Below are positions 52,075-62,533 of a stretch of DNA of 64,000 bases, one piece after another. The notes beneath the pieces were generated by a model that saw nothing but the letters and a program-made list of their open reading frames with translations, was not told the origin of the DNA and did no database searches. The DNA comes from Pseudoclavibacter triregionum. GTDB lineage: Bacteria; Actinomycetota; Actinomycetes; Actinomycetales; Microbacteriaceae. The stretch's first letter is position 1. Each line of letters starts with the position of its first letter. Made by a program: the position numbers and the translations under genes. The stretch spans positions 2,046,001-2,110,000 of the forward strand of contig OU365335.1 in assembly GCA_910822395.1 (NCBI GenBank), in the 5' to 3' direction.

Positions 52075-52078
<4 letters not shown>
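51368..52078 (-). CDS. 3'-5' exonuclease, DEDDh (DnaQ-like) family
   Basis: 236 residues. The four acidic sites and His of DEDDh exonucleases are visible: AVFDTETTGVDP near 12-23 (Asp, Glu), VVFNAPYDLTLLDAE near 102-116 (Asp), and LLDAHSAADDAIAGGQ near 165-180 (His, Asp). There is no polymerase-linked domain, so it is a stand-alone proofreading or RNA/DNA trimming enzyme. Start ATG overlaps the treS stop (ATGA), so it is co-translated with treS, an odd metabolic pairing. Confidence 0.92.
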
Positions 52079-53874
<1,796 letters not shown>

Positions 53875-53937
53875 GTCGGGCGCTCCTCGGATGTGGCCGA
53901 GCGCGCGGGGCTCGGAGTCGGCTCGGATGGGTCCGCC

Positions 53938-53943
53938 TACACT
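53938..53943 (+). promoter_or_regulatory. -10 element, leaderless hydrolase promoter
   Basis: TACACT ends 9 nt before the ATG at 53952. Same hexamer as the ctaB box. Confidence 0.5.
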
Positions 53944-53951
53944 CTTCCACG

Positions 53952-54938
53952 ATGCGACCTGAGAGCTTCTCCATGGGCGCCGGGCGCTCCGTGGCCCCGC
54001 GCGGCCCCCACGCCCCGAGCGATCTCCTCGACGACGAGCGGCCGGCGATCCGCCATGAGGCCGAGATCGCGGGGGCCCGGACGGCGTGGTGGGAGTGGCC
54101 CGCGATCGGGCCGGCGAGCGCGGTGCGGACGTCGTCCGCCACGGCGTCGGCGGGCGACGGCGCGGGCGAGTCGGCCCCGACGATCGTGCTCGTGCACGGC
54201 TTCCGCGGCACGCACCTCGGCCTCGCGCCCCTCGTCGCGCAGATGCCCGAGGCGCGCTTCCTCGCGCCCGACCTCCCGGGCTTCGGCGAGTCCGGGGCGA
54301 TGCCGCGCGAGCACGACCTCGACGGCTACGCGGCCTGGCTCGAGGCGCTCCTGGCCGAGCTCGACCCGGCGGGGGAGGCGATCGTGCTCGGGCACTCCTT
54401 CGGCTCGCTCGTCGTGTCGCGACGCGCGGCGCGCCTCGGCGGGCGCCGGATCGTCCTCGTGAACCCCATCGCCGAGAACGCGCTCGAGGGGCCGGAGCGG
54501 CTCCTCACGGGCCTCGCGATCCTCTACTACCGACTCGGCGCGCTCCTGCCGGAGCCGCTCGGCCGGGCCATCCTCGCGAGCCCGCTCATCACGCGCGTCA
54601 TGAGCGAGGTCATGGCGACGACGCGGAACCCGGCGCTGCGGCGCTGGATCCACGCGCAGCACGACGCCTGGTTCTCGGCGTTCAGCGACCGCGACCGCCT
54701 CCTCGAGGCGTTCCGCGCCTCCGTCTCCGACTCCGTGCTCGCGCACGCGGCCGAGCTGCCGGAGGGCGTGCTGCTCGTGGCGGGGGAGCGCGACGCGATC
54801 GCGCCGCTGCCCGCCCAGCGGCGCCTCCACGCCGCGATGCGCGGGGCGACCCTCGAGGTCATCGCGGGCGTCGGCCACCTCATCCACTACGAGACGCCCG
54901 TCGCGCTCGCGCGGGCCATCCGGGGGTTCCTCGCATGA
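53952..54938 (+). CDS. Alpha/beta-fold hydrolase
   Basis: 328 residues. Non-conserved first 75 residues, then VLVHGFRGTHLGLAPLV (oxyanion region) near 78-94, FLAPDLPGFGESG near 104, the nucleophile elbow VLGHSFGSLVVSRRAA near 143-158, Asp in LLVAGERDAIAPL near 277-289 and His in GVGHLIHYETP near 306-316. Substrate unknown. Its stop overlaps the start of the glycosyltransferase (ATGA), so both may act on the same glycolipid or cell-wall pathway; that is inference. Confidence 0.9.
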   Translation: MRPESFSMGAGRSVAPRGPHAPSDLLDDERPAIRHEAEIAGARTAWWEWPAIGPASAVRTSSATASAGDGAGESAPTIVLVHGFRGTHLGLAPLVAQMPEARFLAPDLPGFGESGAMPREHDLDGYAAWLEALLAELDPAGEAIVLGHSFGSLVVSRRAARLGGRRIVLVNPIAENALEGPERLLTGLAILYYRLGALLPEPLGRAILASPLITRVMSEVMATTRNPALRRWIHAQHDAWFSAFSDRDRLLEAFRASVSDSVLAHAAELPEGVLLVAGERDAIAPLPAQRRLHAAMRGATLEVIAGVGHLIHYETPVALARAIRGFLA

Positions 54939-56083
54939 GCGAGCCGACCGCCGCGGCGGCGCCTGCCTCGTCCGCGGCCCGCATGCGCCTCGCCGTCGAC
55001 TGCCGCTACGTGCGCACCGACCGCCACGACGGCATCTCCCGCTACACCGCCGAGCTCGTCACGGCGCTCGCGCGCCTCCACCCGGTCACGATGCTCATCT
55101 CGGACGGCCGCCAGCTGCGCCTCCTGCCCGACCTCCCGTGGCGCATGCTCTCGGCACCCACGAGCCCGCGCGAGCCGCTCGTCGCGCTCGAGGCGAACCG
55201 GCTCGACATCGAGGGCGGCGCGCCCGACGTCATCGTCTCGCCCATGCAGACGATGGGCTCGATCGGGCGGCGCTACGGGCTCGTCCTCACGATCCACGAC
55301 CTCATCTACTACGAGAACCGCACGCCGCCGCGGCAGTTCGCCTGGCCCATCCGCCTGCTCTGGCGCGCGTACCACCTGAGCTTCGCGCCGCAGCGGATCC
55401 TCCTCGGGGGCGCCGACGCCGTCGCCGTCATCTCCGAGACGACGGCCGGGCTCATGCGCCGCCACCGGCTCACCTCGAAGCCGATGCCGCTCGTGCCGAA
55501 CGCGCCGGACCCCTCGTTCGCGGCCGAGCCGCGGTCGACGCCTCCCGCGGGCGCGCCGAATCTCGTCTACATGGGCTCGTTCATGCCCTACAAGAACGTC
55601 GAGACGGTCGCCGCGGCCCTCCGCGAGCTGCCGGGCTGGACGCTCCACCTCTGCTCGAAGGCCGACGAGGCGACGCTGCGCCGCCTCGAGGCGCTCGCCC
55701 CGGCGGGCTCGATCATCGCCCACCAGGGCGTCTCGGACGACGTGTACCGCGAGCTCCTCGCGGGAGCGACCGCGCTCGTGACGGCGTCGCGGAACGAGGG
55801 CTTCGGGCTGCCGGTCATCGAGGCGATGTCGGCCGGCGTGCCGGTGCTCTGCTCGGACATCCCGATCTTCCGCGAGGTCGCCGAGGACGCGGCCATCCGC
55901 TTCGACCCCGACTCGCCCGCCGAGCTCGCGCGGGCGGCGCGGACGCTCGAGGACCCGGCCGAGTGGGCGCGGCGCTCGGCGGCGGGCGTCGAGCGGGCGC
56001 GCGCGTACTCGTGGGACGCCTCGGCGCGGTCGCTGCTCGAGGCCTGCGAGCGCGTGCACGCCGAGCGTCTCGCGCACGGCTAG
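54935..56083 (+). CDS. Glycosyltransferase family 4 protein
   Basis: 382 residues, GT-B fold. N-terminal domain begins RLAVDCRYVRTDRHDGISRYTAELVTAL near 18-45; C-terminal donor domain contains NLVYMGSFMPYKNVETVAAAL near 209-229, the nucleotide-sugar motif SRNEGFGLPVIEAMSAGVPVLCSDIPIFREVAEDAA near 286-321 (Glu-x7-Glu). Resembles mannosyltransferases of the GT4 family; donor and acceptor unknown. Coupled to the upstream hydrolase gene by ATGA. Confidence 0.9.
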   Translation: MSEPTAAAAPASSAARMRLAVDCRYVRTDRHDGISRYTAELVTALARLHPVTMLISDGRQLRLLPDLPWRMLSAPTSPREPLVALEANRLDIEGGAPDVIVSPMQTMGSIGRRYGLVLTIHDLIYYENRTPPRQFAWPIRLLWRAYHLSFAPQRILLGGADAVAVISETTAGLMRRHRLTSKPMPLVPNAPDPSFAAEPRSTPPAGAPNLVYMGSFMPYKNVETVAAALRELPGWTLHLCSKADEATLRRLEALAPAGSIIAHQGVSDDVYRELLAGATALVTASRNEGFGLPVIEAMSAGVPVLCSDIPIFREVAEDAAIRFDPDSPAELARAARTLEDPAEWARRSAAGVERARAYSWDASARSLLEACERVHAERLAHG

Positions 56084-56110
56084 CGGGGCCCTCGCGCCGC
56101 CGGCTCGCGA

Positions 56111-56980
56111 CTAGCGGGGTCCCGACCCGGTCGTCCCGATCGGCCCCGTGCGCGTCGGGAGCAGGCGCTCGGCGAGCGCGGCGAGCGTCTCCGAGGTGCC
56201 GGCGTCGAGCACGAGGTCGGCGAGCGCGTCGACGCCCGTCTCGCCGCGGTTCACGATCGCGACCGGGATGCCGCGGCGGCGCGCCCGATGCACCATGCGC
56301 ACGCCCGTGTTCACGACGAGCGAAGTGCCTGCGACGAGGAGCGCGTCAGCCTCGTCGACGAGCTGCTCGGCGGCGCGGGTCGCCTCGGTCTTCGCGAATT
56401 CGCCGAAGAACACGACGTCCGGCTTGAGGAGGCCGCCGCAGACGAGGCATTCGGGCACGACGAAGCGCTCGAGGTCGCCGACCTCGGCGTCGCCGTCCGG
56501 CCGCATCTCGTGCTTCGCCGGATCGGGGTCGAACCACGGGTTGAGCTCGCGGATGCGCGCGGCGAGGCGATCGCGCGGCTCGGCTGTGCGGCAGTTGCGG
56601 CAGCTCGCCGTGCGGAGGTGGCCGTGCACCTCGACGACGCGGTAGCTGCCGGCGCGGAAGTGGAGCGAATCGACGTTCTGCGTGGCGACGCCGAGGACGG
56701 CGCCGAGCCGCTCGAGCTCGGCGAGGGCGAGGTGGCCGGGGTTCGGCGCGGCGGCGTCGAAGCGCGCCCAGCCGATCGCGGAGCCCGCCCAGTAGCGGCG
56801 GCGGTCGCGCTCGGAGCCGAGGAAGCGCTCGACGGTCATCGGGTCGCGGCGGGGGCGGCTGCCGTCGCCGCGGTAGTCGGGGATGCCGGAGTCGGTGGAG
56901 ATGCCGGCGCCGGTGAGCACGGCCGTGCGGCGGCCGCGGAGCAGATCGGCGAGCGCGTCGAGCGCGGGCCAGCCGTCCAT
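56111..56980 (-). CDS. Sirtuin (NAD-dependent protein deacylase)
   Basis: 289 residues. NAD-binding AVLTGAGISTDSGIPDYRGDGS near 20-41, ATQNVDSLH near 98-106, catalytic His in VVEVHGHLRTASC near 115-127, and zinc-binding Cys pairs CRNC (about 127-130) and CLVC (about 181-184), with GTSLVVNTGVRMV near 222. Removes acyl groups from lysines using NAD. The start at 56980 (MDGWPALD) is the first ATG placing the NAD motif normally. Convergent with the glycosyltransferase gene and divergent from the rRNA methyltransferase. Confidence 0.94.
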   Translation of the reverse strand: MDGWPALDALADLLRGRRTAVLTGAGISTDSGIPDYRGDGSRPRRDPMTVERFLGSERDRRRYWAGSAIGWARFDAAAPNPGHLALAELERLGAVLGVATQNVDSLHFRAGSYRVVEVHGHLRTASCRNCRTAEPRDRLAARIRELNPWFDPDPAKHEMRPDGDAEVGDLERFVVPECLVCGGLLKPDVVFFGEFAKTEATRAAEQLVDEADALLVAGTSLVVNTGVRMVHRARRRGIPVAIVNRGETGVDALADLVLDAGTSETLAALAERLLPTRTGPIGTTGSGPR

Positions 56981-57097
56981 CCGCGCCTCCTTCCGGGGGT
57001 CGTCAGGCGGCCGCTCGCGCGGGGGCCGGGGGCGCCCGGCGGCGGGGCCGCCCTCCGCGGACCGGGGATCGTCCGCGTGCCTGCGAGAATGGCACAC

Positions 57098-57940
57098 ATG
57101 CGCGTACGGAAGCTGACGAGCCTCGACGACCCCGAGCTCGCCGACTTCGCGAGCCTCACCGACGTGGCCCTGCGACGCCGCCTCGAGCCCGAGGGCGGCC
57201 TCTACCTCGCGGAGTCGCCGAAGGTCATCGAGCGGGCCATCCGCGCCGGCCACCGCCCGCGGGCGCTGCTGCTCCAGGAGCAGTGGCTGCCGAGCGTCGA
57301 GCCGCTCCTCGAGGCCTTCCCGGAGGTGCCGGTCCACGTCGGCACGAGCGAGCAGCTCGAGCAGCTCACGGGCTTCCGCATGCACCGCGGCGCGCTCGCC
57401 TCGATGCACCGGCCGGCGCTGCCCGACCCGGCAGAGCTGCTGCGCGAGATCGCCTCGCGGCCCGGCCCGCGCACGGTCGTCGTCCTCGAGGACATCGTCG
57501 ACCACACGAACGTCGGCGCCGCCTTCCGCGCCGCGGCGGGCCTCGGGCCCGACGCCGTGCTCGTCACCGAGCGCTGCGCCGACCCGCTCTACCGCCGAAG
57601 CGTCCGCGTGAGCATGGGGACGGTGCTCCAGGTGCCGTGGACCCGCCTGCCCGCCTGGCCGGAAGCCGGCCCGCTCTTCCGCGCCGAGGGCTTCGAGCTC
57701 GCGGCCCTCGCCCTCGACGAGCGCGCGGTGTCGCTGCGCGACTACGCCGCGAATCGGCCAGAGCGCGTCGCCGTCGTCATGGGCACGGAGGGCGACGGGC
57801 TCAGCCGGCGCGCGCTCGCCGCGGCCGACGCGACGGTCATCATCCCGATGCTCCACGGCGTCGACTCGCTCAACGTCGCGGCCGCGAGCGCGGTCGCGCT
57901 CTACGCGCTCATCCCGGATCCCGACGGAGCGGTCGGATGA
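57098..57940 (+). CDS. TrmH/SpoU-family RNA methyltransferase
   Basis: 280 residues. N-terminal substrate-binding domain (LESPKV-like AESPKVIERAIRAGHRPRALLLQE near 42-65), then the SPOUT domain with the trefoil-knot motifs NVGAAFRAAAGLGPDAVLV near 148-166, VVMGTEGDGLSRRAL near 225-239 and IPMLHGVDSLNVAAASAVALY near 248-268. 2'-O-methylation of tRNA or rRNA ribose; target not predictable. ATG at 57098 is favoured by GAGAAT 8 nt upstream; ATG 57089 is an alternative adding MAH. The stop overlaps the lipoprotein start (ATGA). Confidence 0.92.
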   Translation: MRVRKLTSLDDPELADFASLTDVALRRRLEPEGGLYLAESPKVIERAIRAGHRPRALLLQEQWLPSVEPLLEAFPEVPVHVGTSEQLEQLTGFRMHRGALASMHRPALPDPAELLREIASRPGPRTVVVLEDIVDHTNVGAAFRAAAGLGPDAVLVTERCADPLYRRSVRVSMGTVLQVPWTRLPAWPEAGPLFRAEGFELAALALDERAVSLRDYAANRPERVAVVMGTEGDGLSRRALAAADATVIIPMLHGVDSLNVAAASAVALYALIPDPDGAVG

Positions 57941-57978
57941 GCTCGGGCCGCCGGATGAGCCCGGGCCGCCGGATGATC
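57934..57978 (+). repeat. 18-bp direct repeat multiplying the lipoprotein start codon
   Basis: CGGATGAGC(T/C)CGGGCCGC occurs twice in tandem (from 57935 and 57953) and a third CGGATGA begins at 57971. Each unit encodes Met-Ser-x-Gly-Arg-Arg, so the repeat keeps the frame. Confidence 0.85.
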
Positions 57979-58554
57979 GCCCGCCCGCGCGCCCGCGCCC
58001 TCGGCGCCGTCCTCCTCGCCGCCGCGACGGTCCTGCCGCTCTCGGCCTGCTCGCCGCTCGGCCCCGATCCCGTGCCGGAGACCATGCCCGAGGGGGAGCG
58101 AGTCTGCGACGGCGTCGCGCGGCTCTCCGTCGAGCGCATCCTCGGCGAGGGCGTCACCGCGCACCAGACCGGCGACTGGCGCTCCCTCAAGGAGACGGGC
58201 TTCGCCTGCTACGCGGACTCTCCCGCGGGCGTCCTCGACGTCGTCGTCACGCCGTTCCCGGAGGAGACCGCGGCGGCCGAGCTCGCGAGCCGCGTCGACG
58301 CGTGGCGGCAGGCGGGGGAGCCCATCGCCGATCCGAACGGATCGCCCGGCCAGGGCTACCTCGCCGGCGAGCCGGGCCAAGTCGTCACGGCGTCCTGGGC
58401 CTGCACCGACCGCACGGTCGAGGTGCGGCTGGAGGACGTCTGGGTCGACGAGCGGCGCGACCAGCGCGTCGACGCCGAGCGGCTGCTCGTCTCCGTGCTC
58501 GGCTACGCCTGCCGCAAGCTCGAGGTGCCGGGCGTCGACTACACGGCGGGCTGA
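57937..58554 (+). CDS. Lipoprotein, DUF3558-like
   Basis: 205 residues. Signal peptide with basic N-terminus, hydrophobic ALGAVLLAAATVLPLSAC and lipobox cysteine at residue 38 (Leu-Ser-Ala-Cys). The mature part has four cysteines (VCDGVAR, FACYAD, SWACTD, GYACRK), suiting two disulfides, and resembles DUF3558 lipoproteins of actinobacteria; function unknown. Three ATGs 18 bases apart (57937, 57955, 57973), each in CGGATGA, arise from an 18-bp repeat; the third gives the most normal signal peptide. The first overlaps the methyltransferase stop. Its 3' end overlaps the convergent esterase gene by 16 bases. Confidence 0.8.
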   Translation: MSSGRRMSPGRRMIARPRARALGAVLLAAATVLPLSACSPLGPDPVPETMPEGERVCDGVARLSVERILGEGVTAHQTGDWRSLKETGFACYADSPAGVLDVVVTPFPEETAAAELASRVDAWRQAGEPIADPNGSPGQGYLAGEPGQVVTASWACTDRTVEVRLEDVWVDERRDQRVDAERLLVSVLGYACRKLEVPGVDYTAG

Positions 58555-59432
58555 GCCGGGCCGTCGGCCGCCGGGGCGCCGTCGCCGCCGAGGCCCGACT
58601 CGAGGTCGTCCGCCGAGACGTCGGCCGGGTGCTCGATCGGGAAGAGCGGCTCGTCGAAGGTCGGCCGCTTCGGCGTCACCGCGTCGCCCGAGGAGGTGCC
58701 GCGCAGGCGCCGCATGACCCACGGCGCGAGGTGGTTCCGCACCCACACGGCGTCCTCGGCGCGGGCCGTGCGCCACGGGCGCGCGGCGAGCGGCTCGGGC
58801 CGCATGGGCTCGAGCTCGTGCTCGACGTCGAGCGCGTCGAGCACCATCCGCGCGACCTCGTGGTGGCCGAAGGAGTTGAGGTGGAGCCGGTCGTCGGTCC
58901 ACATGTCGCGCCGCTGGATCGAGCGCAGGCCCCACTGGTCGGCGACGAGGCAGCCGTGGTGCTCGGCGATCGCGCGGATGTGCTCGTTGTAGATCGCGAC
59001 GCGGCCGCGCATGCGGGCGAAGACGGGCTGGAAGTGCACGTCGATCCCCGTGATGACGACGATCGTCGCCTCGCTCGTCGCGAGCCGCTCGATGACGCGC
59101 TCGAAGCGGGCGGCGATCGCGTCGGGGTCGGAGCCGGGGCGGATGATGTCGTTGCCGCCCGCCGAGATGGTGATGAGGTCGGGGTGGAGCGCGAGCGCGG
59201 GCTCGACCTGCTCGGCGGCGATCTGGTCGAGGAGGCGCCCGCGGATCGCGAGGTTGGCGTACGAGAAGCCGGGCGCCTGCACCGCGAGCTGCTCCGCGAC
59301 GCGGTCGGCCCAGCCGCGGAGGCCGTTGGGAAGGTCCGGCTCCGGGTCGCCGACGCCCTCTGTGAACGAGTCGCCGAGGGCGACGTAGCGGGTCCAGGGG
59401 TGGGCGGCGGGGGCGGGCTCGATCGCGGTCAT
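58539..59432 (-). CDS. SGNH/GDSL-type esterase
   Basis: 297 residues. Block I YVALGDSFTEGVGDPEP near 16-32 (nucleophile Ser), block III ITISAGGNDIIRPG near 90-103 (Gly, Asn), and block V WTDDRLHLNSFGHHEVAR near 186-203 (Asp, His) are all intact. There is no signal peptide, so the enzyme is cytoplasmic. The C-terminal 60-70 residues are acidic and not part of the fold. The start at 59432 follows the -10 box TATGTT. Substrate unknown. Confidence 0.92.
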   Translation of the reverse strand: MTAIEPAPAAHPWTRYVALGDSFTEGVGDPEPDLPNGLRGWADRVAEQLAVQAPGFSYANLAIRGRLLDQIAAEQVEPALALHPDLITISAGGNDIIRPGSDPDAIAARFERVIERLATSEATIVVITGIDVHFQPVFARMRGRVAIYNEHIRAIAEHHGCLVADQWGLRSIQRRDMWTDDRLHLNSFGHHEVARMVLDALDVEHELEPMRPEPLAARPWRTARAEDAVWVRNHLAPWVMRRLRGTSSGDAVTPKRPTFDEPLFPIEHPADVSADDLESGLGGDGAPAADGPAQPAV

Positions 59433-59439
59433 CCCGGCC

Positions 59440-59445
59440 AACATA
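59440..59445 (-). promoter_or_regulatory. -10 element, leaderless SGNH esterase promoter
   Basis: TATGTT on the minus strand, 8 nt before the ATG at 59432. Confidence 0.55.
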
Positions 59446-59504
59446 GCCCCGGATCGGCGGGAGGCGATGCGGCACGCCGGGCTCGGGATGTCCGAGCACG
59501 CGAG

Positions 59505-59510
59505 TACCGT
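59505..59510 (+). promoter_or_regulatory. -10 element, leaderless acyl-CoA dehydrogenase promoter
   Basis: TACCGT ends 7 nt before the ATG at 59517. GGAGG lies directly against the ATG, too close to act as a normal Shine-Dalgarno sequence. Confidence 0.55.
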
Positions 59511-59516
59511 GGAGGC

Positions 59517-60695
59517 ATGTCCGCGGATCCTCTCGACCTCCTGCCCGACGACCTCCTCGAGGCGATGCGCGAGCGCGCCGACCGGGTCGACGCCGAGAAC
59601 GTCTTCCCCGTCGACGACCTCGACGCGCTGCGCGAGATCGGGTACCTGAAGCTGCTCGTCCCGCGCGAGATGGGCGGCCTCGGCTGGACCCTCGAGCAGG
59701 CCTGCCGCGCCCAGCGCCGCCTCGCCCAGGCGGCTCCCGCCACGGCGCTCGCCGTGAACATGCACCTCATCTGGTCGGGCATGGCGCGCGTGCTCCGCGA
59801 GCGCGGCGACCACTCGCTCGACCGCGTCCTCGAGGAGATCGCGGCCGGACACATCTACGCGCTCGGCATCTCCGAGCCCGGCAACGACGCCGTGCTCTTC
59901 GATTCGACCGTGCGCGCCGAGCCGGACGGCGAGGGCGGCTACCGCTACTCGGGCATGAAGATCTTCACCTCGCTCTCGCCCGTGTGGACGCGCCTCGGCA
60001 TCTTCGGCAAGGACGAGTCGGGCGAGGAGCCGCGCCTCGTGCACGGCATCCTCGAGCGCGGCGACGAGGGCATCACGATCCACGACGACTGGGACACGGT
60101 CGGCATGCGCGGCACGCAGTCGCACTCGACGAGCTTCGACCGGGCGCATGTGCCGGCCGAGCGGATCGTCGCGAGCCTGCCGGTCGGCCCGAACGCCGAG
60201 CCCTTCGTGTTCGCGGTCTTCGCGAACTTCCTCCTCCTCGTCGGCGCCTGCTACCTCGGCATCGGCGAGCGCGCGATCATGCTCGCCGTCGAGGCCGCTC
60301 AGCACCGCACGAGCCGCTCGCAGGGCGGCCGGCCGCTCGCCGACGACCTGCAGATCCGCGACCTCGTCGCGGAGATGGGGATGCGCCAGCTCGCGGCCCG
60401 CACGATGCTCGAGGCCGTCGCGCGCGACGTCGACGAGCAGGCCCAGCACGGCTCGGGCTGGTTCCCGCGCCTCACCGGCGCGAAGGTGCAGGCCACTCGC
60501 GCCGCGCGCCGCACGGTCGAGGACGCCCTCGAGGTCGTCGGCGGCGCCGCCTTCCGCACGGGCCACGAGCTCGGCCGCCTCTACCGCGACGTCGCCGCGA
60601 GCGTCTTCCACCCCTCGCAGGAGCGCAGCGTGCGCCAGACGTACGCGAACTGGATCCTCGGCCCGATCGGAGCGACCGCCGGAGCGGATGAGTAG
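59517..60695 (+). CDS. Acyl-CoA dehydrogenase family protein
   Basis: 392 residues, FAD-dependent. N-terminal helical domain (FPVDDLDALREIGYLKLLVPREMGGLG near 28-54), middle beta domain ALGISEPGNDAVLFDSTVRAEPDGEGG near 118-144 with YRYSGMKIFTSLSPVWTRL, and C-terminal helical domain ending EVVGGAAFRTGHELGRLYRDVAASVFHPSQER. The catalytic Glu position of classical enzymes is not evident, so it may belong to the DszC/HpaH-like monooxygenase or an atypical dehydrogenase group. Its last 8 bases overlap the helicase start. Confidence 0.85.
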   Translation: MSADPLDLLPDDLLEAMRERADRVDAENVFPVDDLDALREIGYLKLLVPREMGGLGWTLEQACRAQRRLAQAAPATALAVNMHLIWSGMARVLRERGDHSLDRVLEEIAAGHIYALGISEPGNDAVLFDSTVRAEPDGEGGYRYSGMKIFTSLSPVWTRLGIFGKDESGEEPRLVHGILERGDEGITIHDDWDTVGMRGTQSHSTSFDRAHVPAERIVASLPVGPNAEPFVFAVFANFLLLVGACYLGIGERAIMLAVEAAQHRTSRSQGGRPLADDLQIRDLVAEMGMRQLAARTMLEAVARDVDEQAQHGSGWFPRLTGAKVQATRAARRTVEDALEVVGGAAFRTGHELGRLYRDVAASVFHPSQERSVRQTYANWILGPIGATAGADE

Positions 60696-62496
60696 CCCGG
60701 CGGAGCCCGGCGCCGCCGGCCGCGTCCCCGGCACCTACGCCGCCGAGCACCTCTCGCCGGCCTTCCCGCAGCGCGCCCCGCGCGGCGCCGCAGCGACCCT
60801 GCGCGCCTGGCAGCAGGAGGCGCTCGACGCCTACTTCGAGCGCGAGCCGCGCGACTTCCTCGCGGCCGCGACCCCCGGCGCCGGCAAGACGACCTTCGCG
60901 CTCCGCCTCGCGACCGAGCTGCTCCACCGCCGCACCGTGAACCGGGTCGTCGTCGTCGCGCCCACCGACCACCTCAAGAAGCAGTGGGCCGACGCCGCCG
61001 CCCGCGTCGGCATCCGCCTCGACCCCGGCTTCTCGAACACCGACCGCACGCTCTCCCGCGACTACCACGGGGCCGCCGTCACCTACGCGCAGGTCTCGAT
61101 GAAGCCGCGCGTCCACGAGACGATGACGACGGGCGCACGCACGCTCGTCATCCTCGACGAGGTCCACCACGGCGGCGACGCGCTGAGCTGGGGCGACGGC
61201 ATCCGCGAGGCCTACCAGTACGCCGAGCGGCGCCTCTCGCTCACGGGCACGCCGTTCCGCTCGGACACGGCGCCGATCCCGTTCGTCACCTACGCGCCGG
61301 ATGACGAGGGCATCCGCACCTCCGTCACCGACTACTCCTACGGCTACGGCCGCGCGCTCGCCGACGGCGTCGTCCGCCCCGTGCTCTTCATGGCCTACGG
61401 CGGCTCGGTGCGCTGGCGCGACACCCACGGGGAGGAGATGTCCGCCGGCCTCGCCGAGGACAACACGAAGGACGTCACCTCCCAGGCGTGGCGCACCGCC
61501 CTCGACCCCGAGGGGCAGTGGATGCCGCAGGTGCTCAAGGCCGCCGATCAGCGGCTGTCGGAGGTGCGCGACCACGTGCCCGACGCGGGCGGCCTCGTCA
61601 TCGCGACCGACCACAGCACGGCGCGCGCCTACGCCGCCCTCCTTCGCGAGCTCACGGGCACGGCGCCCGCGCTCATCCTCTCCGACGACAAGAGCGCCTC
61701 GAAGCGCATCGACGAGTTCTCCGCGAACCCGGCGGAGCGCTGGATGGTGGCCGTCCGCATGGTGACGGAGGGCGTCGACGTGCCGCGCCTCGCCGTCGGC
61801 GTCTACGCGACGAACGCCTCGACGCCGCTCTTCTTCGCGCAGGCGATCGGCCGCTTCGTGCGCGCCCGCCGCCGCGGCGAGGTCGCGACGGTGTTCCTGC
61901 CGACCGTCCCCGTGCTCACGGACCTCGCGAAGGAGCTCGAGCGCGAGCGCGACCACGCCCTCGATCGCCGCACGGGGGAGGGCGCGGAGGGCGACGAGCT
62001 GCTCGACCCGCTCCAGGCGGAGGAGCGTCCCGAGCAGGCCTCCGACGAGCTCGAGCGGTACGCCTTCCAGGCGATCTCCTCGGAGGCGACCTTCGAGCGG
62101 GTGCTCTACGATGGCGGCGACTTCGGCTTCACCGCGGAGGTCGGCAGCGAGGAGGAGCTCGAGTTCCTCGGACTCCCGGGCATCCTCAACCCGGAGGAGG
62201 TGCGGCAGGTGCTCTCGCAGCGGCAGAGCCGCCAGCACCGCATCCAGGAGGAGCGGCGCCGCAAGCTCGGCGAGCCGCCCGTGCCGCGCGACCACCAGCC
62301 GATGTACCGCTCGCTCAAGGAGCAGCGGGCGCTCCTCAACTCGCTCGTCGGCCTCTACGCGAAGCAGTCCGGCCAGGCGCACGGCATCATCCACGCGCAG
62401 CTGCGCCGCCAGTGCGGCGGGCCGGCGGTGCCGCAGGCGACGGTGACGCAGCTCCAGCAGCGCATCGACGCGCTGCGGCGGATGCTGCGGAGCTAG
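60688..62496 (+). CDS. Superfamily 2 DEAD/DEAH-type helicase
   Basis: 602 residues. Motif I ATPGAGKTTF (61-70), motif Ia VVVAPTDHLKKQW near 87, motif II ILDEVHH near 149-156 (DEVH), motif III LTGTPFR near 180-190, motif V TEGVDVPRLAVGVYATNAST near 355-375, motif VI FFAQAIGRFVRARRRG near 378-395. The C-terminal 200 residues are charged and family-specific (RQSRQHRIQEERRRK). Resembles the XPB/UvrB-like SF2 helicases conserved in actinobacteria; function unknown. The ATG overlaps the acyl-CoA dehydrogenase stop by 8 bases, an unexpected coupling. Confidence 0.92.
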   Translation: MSSPAEPGAAGRVPGTYAAEHLSPAFPQRAPRGAAATLRAWQQEALDAYFEREPRDFLAAATPGAGKTTFALRLATELLHRRTVNRVVVVAPTDHLKKQWADAAARVGIRLDPGFSNTDRTLSRDYHGAAVTYAQVSMKPRVHETMTTGARTLVILDEVHHGGDALSWGDGIREAYQYAERRLSLTGTPFRSDTAPIPFVTYAPDDEGIRTSVTDYSYGYGRALADGVVRPVLFMAYGGSVRWRDTHGEEMSAGLAEDNTKDVTSQAWRTALDPEGQWMPQVLKAADQRLSEVRDHVPDAGGLVIATDHSTARAYAALLRELTGTAPALILSDDKSASKRIDEFSANPAERWMVAVRMVTEGVDVPRLAVGVYATNASTPLFFAQAIGRFVRARRRGEVATVFLPTVPVLTDLAKELERERDHALDRRTGEGAEGDELLDPLQAEERPEQASDELERYAFQAISSEATFERVLYDGGDFGFTAEVGSEEELEFLGLPGILNPEEVRQVLSQRQSRQHRIQEERRRKLGEPPVPRDHQPMYRSLKEQRALLNSLVGLYAKQSGQAHGIIHAQLRRQCGGPAVPQATVTQLQQRIDALRRMLRS

Positions 62497-62499
62497 GGG

Positions 62500-62533
62500 A
62501 GCGGCACGCCTCGGGCCGCCGCGGCGCGCCGCT
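62500..62533. terminator. Bidirectional terminator between helicase and DedA genes
   Basis: AGCGGCACGCC (62500-62510) pairs with GGCGCGCCGCT (62523-62533), 10 of 11 bases, between convergent stop codons and overlapping the dedA stop. Confidence 0.65.
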
